A stretch of 42,052 bases of DNA, taken from IMG/VR virus record IMGVR_UViG_3300025010_000020, positions 1 through 42,052 of that record; one strand, given 5' to 3'. Below the pieces are notes generated by a model that was not told where the DNA came from, did no database searches, and saw nothing but the letters and a program-made list of their open reading frames with translations. The stretch is from a virus. Positions 24,308-34,150 of this stretch are shown in pieces. The first letter of the stretch is position 1; each line of letters starts with the position of its first letter. The translations under genes and the position numbers were made by a program.

Positions 24308-27300
24308 ATGGCTATATCATGGACAGTAATTGATGATGACGAAAAAGACAAGAATAAGAACAATGTCACTGGTGGTGATTTTATTCCTATTGAGAATAGT
24401 AGTATTTCATACTCGGTCATAGAGGATAATGTAGACCAGACACCTTCACAACAAGCTTCTCAAGAGAATAAAGCTTTCAATTCACCTACACAAACTGAGG
24501 AAGTGAAACAAGAAACCAAGAAGGTTGGTGTATTTCAACAAATTGGTGATACTATTAGAAATGTATGGGATAAACTAAAGACAGCTTCATATACTCCTAA
24601 TGCTAATGTTTCACAGGTTGATAATGATCTTCAACAGAAGATGGGAGAAGCAAATACTCAAGAGGTTGCACTAAAGGATGCTATTAAAATGAAAGTTAGT
24701 GATCCTGTAGCTTACTACGCAAATAAACCTTTCTACTCTACTGATGAGAAACTTGTTCAGAATGATAGAGACATACCAGCTGATACAGCAATTCAGAATA
24801 AGATTACAGCCTTTGGAAGCTACTACAACAGCCTAGATGATATAGGTAAGGCAAGTATTACTAATCCTATTAAGGATATGACTGATGACACTTACGCTTA
24901 CTATAAAATATCTGCAGACAATGTGCTAAATAAAACAAATGAGGATATTCAGTATCTTGAATCTTTAGGAGACAATGCAAATGCTGAACAGAAGAAGAGA
25001 TTGACTGTATTGTATGATCAACGAGAGAATTTACAATATGTAAAAGATGGTATTGTTAAGAACGAGAATTTTCTTAAGGGTCTGTTTGATAGCTTCCAGC
25101 AAAACGGATATGTTCCTTATATAGGTGGACTTGTAACTGGAACAATAGATGCTATTGATGCTTTCCATCTATTATCGGCAACTAGAAAAACTGAAAATGG
25201 TGAAGAACTTAATGATGCCGAAAAGAGAGTTATGAGTGAGGTTAAACTAAATGAAATTAAACAATTCTCTACAAATAAAGATATGGGTTACAGTATTGGA
25301 AAGGGTCTTGTTGATTCACTGTATTTAATGGCCGATTATATTGTAGCAGGTCTCACGCCGATACCTGATGAAGTAGTTATAGCTGGTGGAAAAGTTGCTA
25401 AAGTTGCTAGTAAGGCTATGAGTATGGCTATTAAAGCAGGGAAGGTAACACTAACCTCAGGAGTACCTAGAATTGCAGAAGATGTAGCACAGTACCAAAC
25501 ACCAGAGTATCAGTTTGACTGGAAGGATAACGATTTTGATATTGTAGGACAAGGAGACACAGCTGGAGAAGCATTGATTAAGTCCGTAGCAAAGGAGTAT
25601 GGAAACAATATAATAGAACTCGGATTAGGAGAAGCAATTAGTGGAACAGAATCTCTTGTTAAAACAGGTCTAGGAAAGATGATAGGAAAAGAGATAGGTG
25701 CTTCTAGTAAGAATGAAGTTGTCAAAGCTCTTGTAGAGAGTGGTGGTTGGAATGGATTCCTAGGAGAGTTTGCCGAGGAGATAGCACAGAAATATTACGA
25801 AGAAGGTGCTATTGATCAAAAGAATATCAAGGACATTAAATTCACACCAGAAGAAATTGCTTCCATTACAGCAAGTATTCTTATCATGCAAGGTGTAATT
25901 AGCACTGCTGAAAGCTATGGAGCTGAAGGACAGAACAGTAACGCTCAGGAGATAGCTGATAAAGCAGAGCAGAAGATAATAGAAACAATAAATAATGCTA
26001 CAGATAGGAATGACCAGACAAATATAAGTGATAGCCTAGAATGGTATCGTGGCAACAGAGAGGAGTTATTAAAAGATTATCCTAACGCTGAAACTGATTT
26101 TGAGAATAAAGTAAAGGAGCTTGGTAGCACAGAAGAGATAATGAATTACTTTTCAGACTTAAAAGGAAAGCAAGGAGATGTATTTAATAGTGCCAATGTT
26201 GATAACAGATCAGACGAAGAAGCATCTGTACAAACAGGATATACAATATTCTTTTCAAATCCTGAGGTTACTAAACTGTATGAACAGGGTTTAACAGATA
26301 AGGAGATAGTAGATAAATATCTCAAAGGAGAGATAGACACAAAACTTACAGATCAGAAGATTGAATTAGAAAATAAGATTAAGGAATCAATAGAAAGCAA
26401 ACTAGCTGTAGAAGATTTAAATCAACAGGAGCTTACAAAGTTAAGTGGAATGTATAGTGAGTTACAAGAAGCTGTAGTTGGTGAAAAGAAAGGCAGAAGT
26501 GCTATATATGACGATGCTACAAATAAAACGACTTATACAACTACTGGTGTCGGATATCCAGCATGGTTACCTGAGTCATTCAGAGATAAAGCTACTGTTG
26601 AGAAGGTTCTGGACTCTTTAGTAAATGAGGTTATTCCTGTTAAAGGAACTAAGGCATACAACCTATATCAACTAATACTACAAAATAGCAGAGGTGAGGA
26701 AGACTTCTTAGGTTATACAACAGCAAGGAGAAATGAAAGCAGAAGATATGACGACATACAATCTATGGATGATATCCGTAGAAACTTGGATATACTTCGA
26801 AAGGATATGGTGAAGAGTAAAGAATTGGAATCTAAACCTAAAACATACGATGCAGATATATTAACTGATTATGCAAGTAACTCTTTAGCAAAAACAGATG
26901 AGGGTTTAAAGAAAGCTAATAACTTACAAGGTGAAAAGGTCAGCTTTAAAGAAGCTGAATCTGGATTGGCTAATAATGGAAAGTATCTTAAAGAGAGAAT
27001 TGTCTTTGGAAAGAATGAAGCTGGTGAAATTATTATAAAAGATGGAAGACATCTATTAGAAGCATACAGACAATTAGATAAAGCAATTCCTCAGGATAAA
27101 GTTAAATTTGAGGATGGGGTGGAAGCTGTAGATGTGAATGAAAGCGAAGGAAGTATGAAGATGAAGAAGAAATCAAATACAGATGTAGAAACAGAATTTT
27201 ATAAAGCAGTTAAAGATCTCCAAACTACAGCTTACAAGAATCTTGATAATGAAGAAGATGCAAACGAAGACTTGGAACAGGAGAAATTTGATAAAGTATA

Positions 27301-30300
27301 TGAGTTAGCAAAACAATTAGGTATTAGAGTTGAATGGAACGATGCTGAACAATTCTATGATTATTTCTTTGATGGAATAAAGGATAAGCAAACTGCCTCG
27401 GAAGTAGTTCGTGATTTTGCAAAAGCAAATGGTATTGATGTAACTGTTAATCCTAATAATACAATTAGACTATATCATGGTACTACAGCAGAGAACGCTG
27501 AAAATATACTAAAAGAGGGATTCGATAGAGAAGCTGGATACTTATCATCATCTTTGGAAGAAGAAGTTGGTGGCGTAAATGGAGCTAGATATTATGGAGA
27601 TTCAATTATACAGGTTGATGTAGATCCTAGATACTTAATGTTTAGGGTAGAAGGAGAATTTGCGTTTAGTTCTAATGAAGCAATCTCAAATATACAGATG
27701 TTAGAAGATCCTACAACAGAAGAAGATAAATATGCAGAAGGAAGAGTAAACTTAGAGAGCTATGATGATAGAGGTACTAAGGTAGAGGTTAAAGAGCTTA
27801 GAGTGGCAGAAGAAGTTGTGAAGCTTGTAAGAAAGTATGCTAAGAAGGTTGGAGAGAAATATGTACCTAAGGGGGCTTTAGGAGCTTTCTATCTTAATAG
27901 TAAAGATATTAGATTAAAAGGAATGACTGATTTCTATGTAGCTTCTCATGAGATAGCACACGCCATTGATAATAAATTATCTATATCCATTGCAACAGGA
28001 AATGATGCTGTTAGAACTGAACTCATGAGTGCATATGTAGATATGTATCCTACAGCCAAGAATACTGATGAAGAGAAGACACAACTCAAAGAAGGGTTTG
28101 CTACACTGGTAGCTGAATATGTAAAATCTCCTGCTACTATGATAGAGAAGTATCCTCACGCAGTGAAAGAATTGCTAATGGAAGGTGGTAAGTATTACAA
28201 AGATACTGTTGGTGAATATATAAATGATTTAACTAATATTGTAATTAGATATCAATCATTAAATGATCTGGACAAATTTGGAGTTAGAATGGCGAAAGAT
28301 ATCCCTACAGTACCTAATACACTTTTCAAGAATAAGATCGAACAAGCTCTTAATGTTGTTCAGGATGATCTTAATGTAATAGAGAGATGGACAAAAGAGC
28401 AAGGTGTGTTTATGACCAAGGATGACTACGCACAGATGTTTAGATTCAGGAATCAAGTCAATGCTATTGTTGAGAATAACTACTCTACCAAAGAAGCTCA
28501 AAAACTGAAAGGAAAGAAAGGTGTAGAGGATTATGGAAGACTTGGGAAGCTATTTGGTGGAGTGCTTAACTATGTAGGAGGAAAGAATACCGATGAGTAT
28601 TGGAGATACAACCCATTAACAGCAAATGTAGAAAAGACATTAGATTACAACTGGGGTACTTTAAGAGCAAGATTGGCGATTAAAGGATTGTCCGATCAAT
28701 TCAATTACGCATTGGTTGCCAGAAGATCATATTATGACTATTTAAACAAAGATAATTATACAACCGAGATTAGAGATAGTCAGAAGAGACTAGCTGAGAT
28801 AGATGAGCAGTTAATAGCTCTAGATCAAGAAAGCAAGGGTGAGATAACTAATGAGATGAAAGAACTGAGAAATGAGAAGATATTGCTTGAAACAAACATT
28901 ACTGATTTAACTGAGAAACTAAAGTATGTAAATCAAGTTATTGAGAATGATGACTTCCCTAGAGATTTATCAGAGAGAGCATACCTGAACAGTAGAGACT
29001 TGTTTATATCTGAATATAAAATGTTCGATGAGCTTACTAACCAAGATCTATTACTTGCTGTAGAGTCTGGCAAACTATCGAAGGAGAAATACAATGAACT
29101 TAAAGATAACAAAGGATATGCTCCATTCAAAAGGATTGTATATGATGAAGTAATTGGAGAGGTAAGCCCTGCTGAAGCAAAGAATATTGCTAAGTTATCA
29201 GGAACTCAGATATCTTCTCTGAAGAAAAGAACTGGATCAACAAAAGAGATTTTGTATCCACTAGATAGTGCAATGAGAAATCACCAAGAGTTTGTTAGAA
29301 AGAGTATGAGTCAAATATCTGTTAATACTTTCCTTACTCCAAGAACAGTATCTATGTATGGAGATCTTATCAAGCCTGTTGATTACACAATGGGTATAGA
29401 GAACAACAAGGAGATATTGATTACAATGAATGATGGAGAGAAATCAGCCTATGCAGTAAATCCTATGATTAAGGAATGGATAGGAGAGTATCTAACACCA
29501 CAACAAACTAATCTTCTTGAGAATATACAACACGCATACAAGAGAATGTGGACTGCTGGAACTACTGGATCATATATACAATTTGCATTTACTAACTTAC
29601 CAAGGGACTTCATAAACTACACAACTCAAACATATCAGAAGAATGCTTTTAAAGCAGTAGGAAATCTATTCGCTGATACTGTTAAAGTAATAGGTGGAAA
29701 GTTAAAGAGTTCAAAGGAGTATGAATACTTTACAAAGTTCTTAGCATTAGGTGGACAGGAGCTTACGTTTGTTAGATGGATGGAAGGTGATTACAATACC
29801 TTTGATCAGAAGGTAACAGGTGAAATGAACGCTATTAAGAAACTTGGAAGTGCATTAAGCAAATTTGGCAATGGGCTTCTCAATCTAATCAGCTTCCCAT
29901 CTCATGTTTCGGAGCTTGTATTTAGAGCTACAGAGTTCATAGAAGCAAAGAAATCTGGAGACAGTGATTTGGTTGCATTGGAGAAAGCAAGAAGAGTAAC
30001 TACACCATTCCACATGAAGGGGTCTTACAAGCTACAAGGTAAGCATGGAGAGGTTACAAACCTTCCAAAGGTGTATCGAGCCATTCCGTTTGCAAATGCA
30101 CAGTTACAGGGCTTCACATGGGTTACAAGTAATTTTATTAACAGTCCTAAGATCAGACAAAGAATGATATTTGCTACAGCACTAATAAGTGCATTAGGTG
30201 TTGAAGAGTTACTTAGAGCATGGAGAAATGCAGACGATGATGAGAAACAACAGTTAAGAGATTTAACTGCTGAAGATCTTGGAAGATTTATTTTTATGCC

Positions 30301-31546
30301 AAATAAGAAGACTAATAACATGACTAGAATGGCAGTAGCCGAATGGGCTGGTGGAATAAGTGGATTTATCAATATGTTAGTCCTAGATACTATACTAGAT
30401 AAAGATAATACTAATTATAGACTTTCAGACTACACAACAGCACTTACAACGAGTATCCCTGATTCATGGAACTTCTTAGTACCTATGTCTGCATTGCTAA
30501 GTAAAGATGGTTGGAAAGGATTTACTAATGAAGTTGGAAAGAATCTTTTATCTCAAGTTCCTGCAATAACAAAACCTATCTTAGCTATTGCTGGATATAA
30601 AACATATCCTGACTTACTGCCAATAGAAGCTGACTGGCAAAAGAATAAGTTACCAGCAGATAGATTCAATGAAGGGACTTCAGCTCTTGCTAAGTGGCTA
30701 TTACAACAGAAGCTTCCATTTAGTAGAGAAAGACTTGGTGATTCACTTGGATTATCTCCACTTAAGTTAGATGCTTTACTAGAGTCATTTTTTGGTAGAG
30801 CTGTAGGGTACATTACACAGAAACCAGAAGCATGGAATTTAACCTCGTCTGTATTCAGAGATTACTATTTTGAATATGGTAGGAGGGTAAATGATTACTC
30901 TGTAGATAAAGAAAGAAATGATCAGTTGTATACCTCTATGAAGAATGGAAGCATTGACCTTACAAAGGATGAACAGATGGGTATATATATAAAGAAAGAG
31001 TTATCTAAAAAGGTTGAGAAATCTATCAAGGCTTATTCTGATGCTTACGACTCAAAGGATTTAGAAGCGATTAGCAACACAAGATCTAAAGTAATTAGTC
31101 TTATTGATCAATATAACAATGATGGTGTACCAGACGAAGTGAAAGCGTATCTAGAGAACCCAACACCAGACAATATGAAGCAGTTAATTAAAGAACAGGT
31201 AAGACAGGAAATTGGGGATAAAGATCTTGGAAAATATACAAAAGAAGAAAAGACACTAGCTAAAACAATAGGAGAGGACTTTAGGCAACAAGCATTACTT
31301 GCAAGAAGCGAATATGATTATGATCAGCTTTTATTTGGAGTAACAACACTAGCTGATAAGAGTACTAAAGTTTCTGAAGTAAAGACTGAAATAAATGATC
31401 CTGAAAAGTTCAGAGCTTATCTGACTAGCCTACGCTATGCAAATATGATTAGTGATGATTGTATTAAACAATTACTTGAAGATAAGGTAATAGATAAGTC
31501 CTTAAATAACTGGCTTACAACCAGAGAAACAAATACAAATTTCTAG
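24308..31546 (+). CDS. Giant polyvalent virion protein with metallopeptidase and ART-like segments, 2412 aa
   Basis: The largest gene, 17 percent of the genome. Recognisable parts in order: low-complexity start (~1-80); long helical region with Gly/Ala-rich hydrophobic stretches (~255-460); ParB-like strand-helix GEIIIKDGRHLLEAYRQL (~905-923); ADP-ribosyltransferase-like RLYHGTTAENAENILKEGF (1054-1072) followed by YLSSS and IIQVDVDP; zinc metallopeptidase H1214-E-I-A-H1218 with downstream E1262; helical coiled-coil zone (~1480-1570); and a C-terminal region with PFANAQLQGF (~1927-1936) resembling the LPD38-type domain of phage polyvalent proteins, ending in basic and acidic helices. Such proteins are injected with the DNA and act on the host early. 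No intact polymerase or muramidase domain was found in it. Domain boundaries are rough. Confidence 0.8.
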   Translation: MAISWTVIDDDEKDKNKNNVTGGDFIPIENSSISYSVIEDNVDQTPSQQASQENKAFNSPTQTEEVKQETKKVGVFQQIGDTIRNVWDKLKTASYTPNANVSQVDNDLQQKMGEANTQEVALKDAIKMKVSDPVAYYANKPFYSTDEKLVQNDRDIPADTAIQNKITAFGSYYNSLDDIGKASITNPIKDMTDDTYAYYKISADNVLNKTNEDIQYLESLGDNANAEQKKRLTVLYDQRENLQYVKDGIVKNENFLKGLFDSFQQNGYVPYIGGLVTGTIDAIDAFHLLSATRKTENGEELNDAEKRVMSEVKLNEIKQFSTNKDMGYSIGKGLVDSLYLMADYIVAGLTPIPDEVVIAGGKVAKVASKAMSMAIKAGKVTLTSGVPRIAEDVAQYQTPEYQFDWKDNDFDIVGQGDTAGEALIKSVAKEYGNNIIELGLGEAISGTESLVKTGLGKMIGKEIGASSKNEVVKALVESGGWNGFLGEFAEEIAQKYYEEGAIDQKNIKDIKFTPEEIASITASILIMQGVISTAESYGAEGQNSNAQEIADKAEQKIIETINNATDRNDQTNISDSLEWYRGNREELLKDYPNAETDFENKVKELGSTEEIMNYFSDLKGKQGDVFNSANVDNRSDEEASVQTGYTIFFSNPEVTKLYEQGLTDKEIVDKYLKGEIDTKLTDQKIELENKIKESIESKLAVEDLNQQELTKLSGMYSELQEAVVGEKKGRSAIYDDATNKTTYTTTGVGYPAWLPESFRDKATVEKVLDSLVNEVIPVKGTKAYNLYQLILQNSRGEEDFLGYTTARRNESRRYDDIQSMDDIRRNLDILRKDMVKSKELESKPKTYDADILTDYASNSLAKTDEGLKKANNLQGEKVSFKEAESGLANNGKYLKERIVFGKNEAGEIIIKDGRHLLEAYRQLDKAIPQDKVKFEDGVEAVDVNESEGSMKMKKKSNTDVETEFYKAVKDLQTTAYKNLDNEEDANEDLEQEKFDKVYELAKQLGIRVEWNDAEQFYDYFFDGIKDKQTASEVVRDFAKANGIDVTVNPNNTIRLYHGTTAENAENILKEGFDREAGYLSSSLEEEVGGVNGARYYGDSIIQVDVDPRYLMFRVEGEFAFSSNEAISNIQMLEDPTTEEDKYAEGRVNLESYDDRGTKVEVKELRVAEEVVKLVRKYAKKVGEKYVPKGALGAFYLNSKDIRLKGMTDFYVASHEIAHAIDNKLSISIATGNDAVRTELMSAYVDMYPTAKNTDEEKTQLKEGFATLVAEYVKSPATMIEKYPHAVKELLMEGGKYYKDTVGEYINDLTNIVIRYQSLNDLDKFGVRMAKDIPTVPNTLFKNKIEQALNVVQDDLNVIERWTKEQGVFMTKDDYAQMFRFRNQVNAIVENNYSTKEAQKLKGKKGVEDYGRLGKLFGGVLNYVGGKNTDEYWRYNPLTANVEKTLDYNWGTLRARLAIKGLSDQFNYALVARRSYYDYLNKDNYTTEIRDSQKRLAEIDEQLIALDQESKGEITNEMKELRNEKILLETNITDLTEKLKYVNQVIENDDFPRDLSERAYLNSRDLFISEYKMFDELTNQDLLLAVESGKLSKEKYNELKDNKGYAPFKRIVYDEVIGEVSPAEAKNIAKLSGTQISSLKKRTGSTKEILYPLDSAMRNHQEFVRKSMSQISVNTFLTPRTVSMYGDLIKPVDYTMGIENNKEILITMNDGEKSAYAVNPMIKEWIGEYLTPQQTNLLENIQHAYKRMWTAGTTGSYIQFAFTNLPRDFINYTTQTYQKNAFKAVGNLFADTVKVIGGKLKSSKEYEYFTKFLALGGQELTFVRWMEGDYNTFDQKVTGEMNAIKKLGSALSKFGNGLLNLISFPSHVSELVFRATEFIEAKKSGDSDLVALEKARRVTTPFHMKGSYKLQGKHGEVTNLPKVYRAIPFANAQLQGFTWVTSNFINSPKIRQRMIFATALISALGVEELLRAWRNADDDEKQQLRDLTAEDLGRFIFMPNKKTNNMTRMAVAEWAGGISGFINMLVLDTILDKDNTNYRLSDYTTALTTSIPDSWNFLVPMSALLSKDGWKGFTNEVGKNLLSQVPAITKPILAIAGYKTYPDLLPIEADWQKNKLPADRFNEGTSALAKWLLQQKLPFSRERLGDSLGLSPLKLDALLESFFGRAVGYITQKPEAWNLTSSVFRDYYFEYGRRVNDYSVDKERNDQLYTSMKNGSIDLTKDEQMGIYIKKELSKKVEKSIKAYSDAYDSKDLEAISNTRSKVISLIDQYNNDGVPDEVKAYLENPTPDNMKQLIKEQVRQEIGDKDLGKYTKEEKTLAKTIGEDFRQQALLARSEYDYDQLLFGVTTLADKSTKVSEVKTEINDPEKFRAYLTSLRYANMISDDCIKQLLEDKVIDKSLNNWLTTRETNTNF

Positions 31547-31560
31547 CTTTACAGATTGAG

Positions 31561-31584
31561 CCTCATAGGTTAATATGAATGAGG
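31561..31584 (+). other. Short hairpin in the gap after the giant gene
   Basis: CCTCAT (31561-31566) pairs with ATGAGG (31579-31584), followed by a G-run rather than a U-tract, so it is not a classical terminator. It may insulate the giant gene from the lysis block. Confidence 0.35.
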
Positions 31585-31637
31585 GGGGATGGGATAGTTG
31601 TTGTAGATCCATGAAATGTTAAAATAACAAAACTGCT

Positions 31638-32330
31638 ATGAACAAACAACTAGACACAGCCAAAGAATATTTTTCTTTATTCAAGAAAATATCAAACTAT
31701 ATTAAAGACAACTTTGTTAATGTCCTCCAAACTATTCTCATTCTGATTATGATATTGGGTATGTACCTTGGGTATCAATGGGTTATTAGAAAGATGGACG
31801 AATATCCTACTGGTTCATATACAGTAGAAGAGACTAAAGAGGGCTTTAAAAGTGATACGATAATCAATGCGATATTGGATGATATGTTAGAAACATATAC
31901 AGCTGATAGAGCTAAGTTAATTCAATTCCATAACGGTACTCATTCCTTAGGTGGAATCCCTTTCAAATATATTTCAATTACCCACGAGAGAGTTAGAAGT
32001 GGTGTAAGTTCCGAGATACTTAGGTATCAAAATATCCCTACTTCGATACTTGGAAGTTTTACGAAGGTTATGATGGAAGGAGATCCTGTTGTTATCAAGG
32101 ATGTTAATAACGTGAATGAAAATGCTTTTGGTCAACTGTTAAGAGATCAAGCTATACAGGCAAGATGTATGTATCCGATATTTGATTTAAAAGGAAGGTT
32201 TACTGGCTATCTAGCTGTTGATTGGGTAAATAGGGCTATGCCACAACCTTTGGATGGGTCTTGTATTTGTGATGATTTAATGAAAGAATCTAATATCATA
32301 GAAAATATATTATTCTCTAGTGAGGATTAA
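31638..32330 (+). CDS. Membrane-anchored GAF-like phage protein, 230 aa
   Basis: One membrane helix at ~27-49 (VLQTILILIMILGMYLGYQWVI) after a basic N-terminus. The soluble part (~65-225) resembles a phage family with a GAF-like fold: TADRAKLIQFHNGTHSLGG, ISITHERVRSGVSSEI, QNIPTSIL, a central VVIKDVNNV, and CMYPIFDLKGRFTGYLAVDW. Family members tend to occur close to lysis genes, as here. It could sense a membrane or small-molecule signal, but no ligand is known to me. Leader ACAAAACTGCT carries no ribosome site. Confidence 0.7.
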   Translation: MNKQLDTAKEYFSLFKKISNYIKDNFVNVLQTILILIMILGMYLGYQWVIRKMDEYPTGSYTVEETKEGFKSDTIINAILDDMLETYTADRAKLIQFHNGTHSLGGIPFKYISITHERVRSGVSSEILRYQNIPTSILGSFTKVMMEGDPVVIKDVNNVNENAFGQLLRDQAIQARCMYPIFDLKGRFTGYLAVDWVNRAMPQPLDGSCICDDLMKESNIIENILFSSED

Positions 32331-32347
32331 ATTCATTCTATAATGTT

Positions 32348-32611
32348 ATGGCAGGAAAAGGAATGTTAGTATATCAAAAGGCTGATTTTGTACCAGATCC
32401 AAAGATTGATTTTTCAAGGAACATGAAGACTAAGAAACAAGATTGGCGTAAAGCCGAGGCTGAAGTTTTGGGAGCTGATTTTGTGTTAGAACAAGAAGAT
32501 AGGATTAAAGCTGGAGTTAAAATGAGTCCTGAAGTCAGAGATCAATTAGTATCAGAAGGAGATAGAGTTCTCTTTAATCTAGATAAATTGAAGAAACCTG
32601 AAAATGAGTAA
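32348..32611 (+). CDS. Hypothetical small protein, 87 aa
   Basis: 87 residues, charged and mostly helical (KQDWRKAEAEVLGADFVLEQ, SPEVRDQLVSEGDRVLFNLDK). It overlaps the endolysin start by 8 bases, so the two are coupled. No membrane segment, so not a holin; perhaps a small regulator or structural part. Confidence 0.65.
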   Translation: MAGKGMLVYQKADFVPDPKIDFSRNMKTKKQDWRKAEAEVLGADFVLEQEDRIKAGVKMSPEVRDQLVSEGDRVLFNLDKLKKPENE

Positions 32612-33629
32612 AGAAGTAAACAGATTTTATGTTCCTACATTAAAAGACCTAGGGTGCTGGAGAGAGCTTAGAGACGATTCTAAGGGTGGAAAAGACTGGA
32701 GAGGATACAGATCCCTTTCTGGCATTTCTATCCTTTGGGGACACCATACAGTAACTCACCCAATAGGTGATGGAGCTAAGGAGATAGAAGTAGTTAGACA
32801 GATACACATGAATGGAAGAGGCTGGGGTGGAATAGGATACAACTTTATTATTACTTCAGAAGAACACAATGGGTATGCTGTTGTATATCAAATAGGAGAC
32901 ATAGGTTCAGTACGAGCTCACACTCCTAATAGTAAAAACTTTAGAAGTCTAGGACTTAATACTGGAAATGTATATGGTATTGGAATATCTGTAATAGGTA
33001 TGAATCATTTAGTAGAGCCAACAGATGCACAGTACAGAAGTTACCATGAACTTTTGAATGAATTGATCTATAATGAAAATGGAAGGTTACCTAAGATCAA
33101 ATCGTATGATGATTGGCAACCTCATTGGGCTGGGGATCAGACTGCCTGTTATGGTAGTAAGCTCAATAGAGATAAAGTAATTGATCCACCTAAAATAATT
33201 CAAGTAGAGGATCCAAAAATGATAGCAGAATTACAAAAACAAATAACAGATTTAAGTGCAAACATAGAGTCTTTGAAAGCTGACATTGCTAATAAGAATG
33301 TCAATATTGAAAGTCTTAAAACAACTATTGAAAATGTAGAAATAGATTGTCAAGCCCAAATAGATAATAACAAAAACGCTTATGAAGCAGAAATTGTAAA
33401 TCTCAATAACATAATAGAGAATAATAATAAGAAGCACTTAGAAGATATTGAGTTGCTCAAGAGTGAGAATCAAAATCAACTTAAGATCAAAGATGAAACG
33501 ATTAAAGATTTAAAGAAACAGATAGTGGATTTGAGTGGTGAACCTGAACCTAATGACCAACCAGAACCAGAGCCATTGAAGAAAAGCTTCTTGGCTAAAT
33601 TGCTAGATCTTCTCTTTAAAATAAAGTAG
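32604..33629 (+). CDS. Endolysin: N-acetylmuramoyl-L-alanine amidase with coiled coil and cationic tail
   Basis: 341 residues. Residues ~1-190 are an amidase_2/PGRP-type zinc amidase: LWGHHT with H47/H48, GWGGIGYNFII, VVYQIGDIGSVRAHT, ISVIGMNHL and PHW..DQTACYG (H174, T180, C182), the set that cuts the amide between muramic acid and the peptide stem. Then a long coiled coil (~197-310, repeated LK.E/I.NLN..I.) and a Pro/Glu linker (EPEPNDQPEPEP) leading to a cationic amphipathic end, KKSFLAKLLDLLFKIK (326-341). No signal peptide, so release should depend on the holin downstream. The tail could touch the membrane or cell surface. Confidence 0.9.
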   Translation: MSKEVNRFYVPTLKDLGCWRELRDDSKGGKDWRGYRSLSGISILWGHHTVTHPIGDGAKEIEVVRQIHMNGRGWGGIGYNFIITSEEHNGYAVVYQIGDIGSVRAHTPNSKNFRSLGLNTGNVYGIGISVIGMNHLVEPTDAQYRSYHELLNELIYNENGRLPKIKSYDDWQPHWAGDQTACYGSKLNRDKVIDPPKIIQVEDPKMIAELQKQITDLSANIESLKADIANKNVNIESLKTTIENVEIDCQAQIDNNKNAYEAEIVNLNNIIENNNKKHLEDIELLKSENQNQLKIKDETIKDLKKQIVDLSGEPEPNDQPEPEPLKKSFLAKLLDLLFKIK

Positions 33630-33636
33630 AAGTGAT

Positions 33637-33674
33637 GGCTTAAGTTATTATGGTTGTTCCTTGGATACTAAGCC
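33637..33674 (+). other. Hairpin in the 138-base gap between endolysin and holin
   Basis: GGCTTA (33637-33642) pairs with TAAGCC (33669-33674). No U-tract follows. The rest of the gap (to 33767) holds no convincing gene; a possible GAAGGAG ribosome site near 33702 is followed only by a few codons. Confidence 0.35.
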
Positions 33675-33767
33675 TTTGAGGACAGTCCGAACAATTTTGA
33701 AGGAGTCAAATGAGGGTTTGCTAAAAACTTTCATTAGATTTTTATTTAATTTATTTAAGAGTGAATA

Positions 33768-34025
33768 ATGGAAAACTTAAGTATATTAGAATCATTAAAG
33801 AATACTATTCTTCAGATGGTTCAGGATTACAAGAGTAGAAAATTCGTTGTTGCTATTGCTGTTATAGCAATTGTTATTTATAACAGAATAGAAAATACTG
33901 GATTAACTGCATACGAACTAAAGCTAATTGCTATAGTTGCTGGTGCATACATTCTTGTAGAAGGTATAGCAGATATCGCTAGTAGGGTAATGGATAAATA
34001 TTTTCCTGCTAAAGAAACTAAATAA
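33768..34025 (+). CDS. Holin candidate, 85 aa, two membrane helices
   Basis: 85 residues with two hydrophobic helices, ~26-41 (FVVAIAVIAIVIYNRI) and ~51-71 (LKLIAIVAGAYILVEGIADIA), a charged start (MENLSILESLKN) and a charged Lys/Glu end. Size, two spans and position directly after the amidase fit a class II-like holin that would permeabilise the membrane and let the endolysin out. No specific holin family is recognised. Confidence 0.72.
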   Translation: MENLSILESLKNTILQMVQDYKSRKFVVAIAVIAIVIYNRIENTGLTAYELKLIAIVAGAYILVEGIADIASRVMDKYFPAKETK

Positions 34026-34028
34026 CGG

Positions 34029-34102
34029 CATAGAGGGGACAGGGGAGGGAAACTCCCCCTGCTATGTATGAAGATTTCTAGTTGCAAGTAGAAATTTTCA
34101 TA
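34029..34102 (+). other. Two consecutive hairpins after the holin gene
   Basis: First: AGGGGAG/CTCCCCCT inside CATAG/CTATG (34029-34066). Second: TATGAAGATTTCTA (34067-34080), 8-base loop, TAGAAATTTTCATA (34089-34102), 14 pairs with one G-T. Neither has a long U-tract; they may protect the 3' end of the lysis transcript or form a terminator pair. Confidence 0.5.
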
Positions 34103-34150
34103 CTTCAGTTCATTACAAACTAGCCTAGCAACGCCATTACAAGGAGTGCT

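Noticed and set aside
24308-31546. Virion RNA polymerase of the N4 type inside the giant protein
   Set aside because: I found no polymerase motifs; despite the N4-type capsid protein, the recognisable parts are peptidase, ART-like and polyvalent-associated segments.
33679-33692. GAGGACAGTCCG resembling the start of bacterial RNase P RNA
   Set aside because: Only about 10 bases match; no matching ACAGA-type partner or further core lies within the 138-base gap.
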